Shown here: piece after piece, positions 4,538-6,141 of the stretch
How the letters are laid out: each line of letters starts with the position of its first letter
How positions within the stretch are numbered: the first letter of the stretch is position 1
Assembly (NCBI GenBank): GCA_003696465.1
Contig: RFHG01000306.1
Location: 1-6,141 of the forward strand
Length of the DNA: 6,141 nucleotides
Reading direction: 5' to 3'
Source of the DNA: Gammaproteobacteria bacterium
GTDB lineage: Bacteria; Pseudomonadota; Gammaproteobacteria; J044
Made by a program: the position numbers and the translations under genes
The notes under the pieces: generated by a model
What the model was told of the DNA's origin: nothing
Databases searched by the model: none
The model's input: only the letters and a program-made list of their open reading frames with translations

Positions 4538-6141
4538 TTCGCGCCGCCCCCGGCCGCTCCGCAAGGTACTTTTGCAGGGCCTCGCGCGAGGCCTGGAATA
4601 CCGCGTCCAGCGTCTCGAGCAGGGCATGCTGGCGCTCGCCCCCATTGTCGTAGGCGCGCAGACGCTCGCCCTCTGCCGCCGTTTCCATGAGGCGCTGCAG
4701 GCCCAGCTCGCTGGCCGAACCCTTGAGCGCATGCAGGGTATCCAGCCACAGGGCAAAATCCTTTTCCTCATGTGCACGATGCAGATGCGCCAGGCTCCGC
4801 TCGGCATCCCTCAGCCAGCCCTCGATCAGGCGTTCGAGAAAACCGTCTCCGCCCCCCAGGGTGTCGAGCTGCTCCAGCAGTGACGGGCTGATCAGCGCAT
4901 CGGCCGGCGCGGGCTGCGCGGACGCGCGGGGCGCAGCCTCGGCCCGCTGGCGCTCGCCCTCGGCCAGGGTCAGGCGGGCAATGGTATCGAGCAGCCGCCG
5001 TGCATCCACCGGCTTGGTGAGGAAGGCATCCACCCCTGCCTCCTCGGAGGCGGCACGGGCCTCTTCACTGGCATTGGCGGTGAGCATGATGGTTGGAATC
5101 TTTCGGGTCGTATCGAGGAAACGCCACGCCCGCACCACATCCAGCCCCCCCATACCGGGCATGTTCATGTCGAGGATGATGAGATCAATGTCCTCACCCA
5201 CCTCCTCGAGCAGTTCCAGCGCGGATTCGCCGTCGTTGACCTCGTTGACCCCGTGGCCGGCCTTTTCCAGGATGCCGCGCAGGACCATGCGGTTGGTCGG
5301 GTTGTCCTCGGCAATGAGGATGTTGAGCCCACTGGCGCCACCGCGGTTGCGATAGTGCTCGAACAGCGGCACCACCTTTTCGCTCTGCTGGCGCTGGCCC
5401 ATCTGTGCCGCATGAATGGCGTTGTAGAGATGCACCTTGTCCACCGGGGTGTAGAGCACGGCGGCATAACCGGCCTCCAGCAGCTGGGCCTCCTGTACCT
5501 TCATGGGCGCCGGTGCCAGCAGGATGACTCCGGGTGCATCGGCTCCGCAACGCTGCGCCACGTGCTCGATGAAACTGTAGGGGTCCTCGCCCAGCAGGGA
5601 CTGCTCCAGCAGCAGCACATGCCGCCGTGCCGCGCTGCCAGCCGCAGGGAGCCCGTCCAGCCACGACAGCAATTCCGGCGCATTGCCGGTCATGCGGTGA
5701 TCGATGTGCCAGCCCTGCAGCAGATCGGCCAGGTGCAGGGAGAGCGGATGCCCGGACAGCACCCACACCGGACTGTCTTCAACCAGTGCTGCGCCCTCGT
5801 CCTCGGACTCCAGGTCGGTCTGCTGCAGTTTCAACGGCAGCACGAACCAGAAGCAGCTGCCCTTGCCGGGCGCGCTCTCCACTTTCAATTCGCCACCCAT
5901 GAGCTGGACCAGCTGGCGCGCAATGGTGGTGCCAAGGCCGGTGCCGCCGAAACGGCGCGAGATGTCGCTGTTGGCCTGGGTAAAGCTTTCGAAGATGTGG
6001 CGCTGTTCCTGCTCGTTCATGCCAATGCCGGTATCGCAGACGTCGAAGCGCAGCAGCACCCGCCCGCCCTTCTGGAAATCGAGCATGCGCACCTTCAGGT
6101 CGATCCGGCCACGCTCGGTGAACTTGAGCGCATTGCCCAGC
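4533..6141 (-). CDS. rpfC: RpfC-type hybrid sensor histidine kinase, partial (5' end outside the window)
   Basis: The visible 535 C-terminal residues belong to a hybrid histidine kinase that runs off the right edge, so the sensor region, membrane helices and phospho-acceptor His domain are not seen. In order: the ATPase domain from its N box (LGNALKFTE, at the edge), G1 box DTGIGM (near 6020-6035) and G2 box GGTGLGTTIA (near 5920-5948). Next comes a receiver-like domain (about 5403-5774) lacking the phospho-Asp. A canonical receiver follows (about 4971-5324: AEDN acidic pocket, phospho-Asp in LIILDMNMPG at 5169-5171, Lys in LTKPVD at 5013-5015). An Ala/Pro-rich linker leads to a C-terminal HPt domain with His in LHALKGSASELG (4731-4733). 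GTGLGTTIA and NRMVLRGILEKAGH resemble Xanthomonas RpfC from memory. BarA-type kinases share the double-receiver layout, but the convergent rpfF neighbour favours a DSF sensor. Output would pass through the HPt to a response regulator, RpfG in Xanthomonas, not present here. Confidence 0.82.
   Translation of the reverse strand, partial: LGNALKFTERGRIDLKVRMLDFQKGGRVLLRFDVCDTGIGMNEQEQRHIFESFTQANSDISRRFGGTGLGTTIARQLVQLMGGELKVESAPGKGSCFWFVLPLKLQQTDLESEDEGAALVEDSPVWVLSGHPLSLHLADLLQGWHIDHRMTGNAPELLSWLDGLPAAGSAARRHVLLLEQSLLGEDPYSFIEHVAQRCGADAPGVILLAPAPMKVQEAQLLEAGYAAVLYTPVDKVHLYNAIHAAQMGQRQQSEKVVPLFEHYRNRGGASGLNILIAEDNPTNRMVLRGILEKAGHGVNEVNDGESALELLEEVGEDIDLIILDMNMPGMGGLDVVRAWRFLDTTRKIPTIMLTANASEEARAASEEAGVDAFLTKPVDARRLLDTIARLTLAEGERQRAEAAPRASAQPAPADALISPSLLEQLDTLGGGDGFLERLIEGWLRDAERSLAHLHRAHEEKDFALWLDTLHALKGSASELGLQRLMETAAEGERLRAYDNGGERQHALLETLDAVFQASREALQKYLAERPGAARS

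Noticed and set aside
4572..5355. Plus-strand open frames opposite the sensor kinase gene
   Set aside because: They are Ser/Arg-rich shadows of the receiver and HPt domains, whose motifs read cleanly on the minus strand.
4533..6092. The GTG at 6092 as the real start of the sensor kinase
   Set aside because: The frame stays open to the window edge and the residues before it (LGNALKFTERGRIDLK) are the conserved ATPase N box, so this codon is internal.

Overview
This is a GC-rich, densely coding window whose protein families and gene order suggest a free-living proteobacterium, most likely a gammaproteobacterium outside the Enterobacterales. That assignment is an inference from gene content. 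Five genes run on the plus strand and one on the minus strand, and no intergenic stretch exceeds about 120 bases. I saw no tRNA, rRNA, CRISPR array or insertion sequence.

Region 1 (3-2967) looks like an operon with translational coupling. It holds a PP-loop ATPase of the MnmA/ThiI-like tRNA-thiolation superfamily, then the small (DctQ) and large (DctM) membrane subunits of a TRAP transporter. The PP-loop gene and dctQ overlap by 4 bases (GTGA), and dctQ and dctM overlap by 1 base (TAATG). The periplasmic binding protein that a TRAP system needs (DctP/TakP type) is not in the window.

Region 2 (3006-3479) encodes a small protein with two predicted membrane helices, a Gly/Ala/Pro linker and a C-terminal cold-shock domain, so a nucleic-acid-binding domain appears tethered to the inner membrane. 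A perfect 12-bp hairpin without a good U-tract follows it.

Region 3 (3541-6141) is a diffusible signal factor (DSF) quorum-sensing locus. A RpfF-type crotonase (DSF synthase, catalytic Glu147 and Glu167) is convergent with a RpfC-type hybrid histidine kinase, whose 5' end runs off the window. The two TAG stop codons are 15 bases apart and lie within one inverted repeat. In Xanthomonas, RpfF makes the cis-2-unsaturated fatty acid signal, RpfC senses it, and the RpfC receiver domain also restrains RpfF. The same convergent layout is present here. The sensor carries an extra receiver-like domain that lacks the phospho-acceptor Asp and the conserved Lys. The first codons of rpfF contain a C-rich tract whose template strand fits a strong G-quadruplex pattern.
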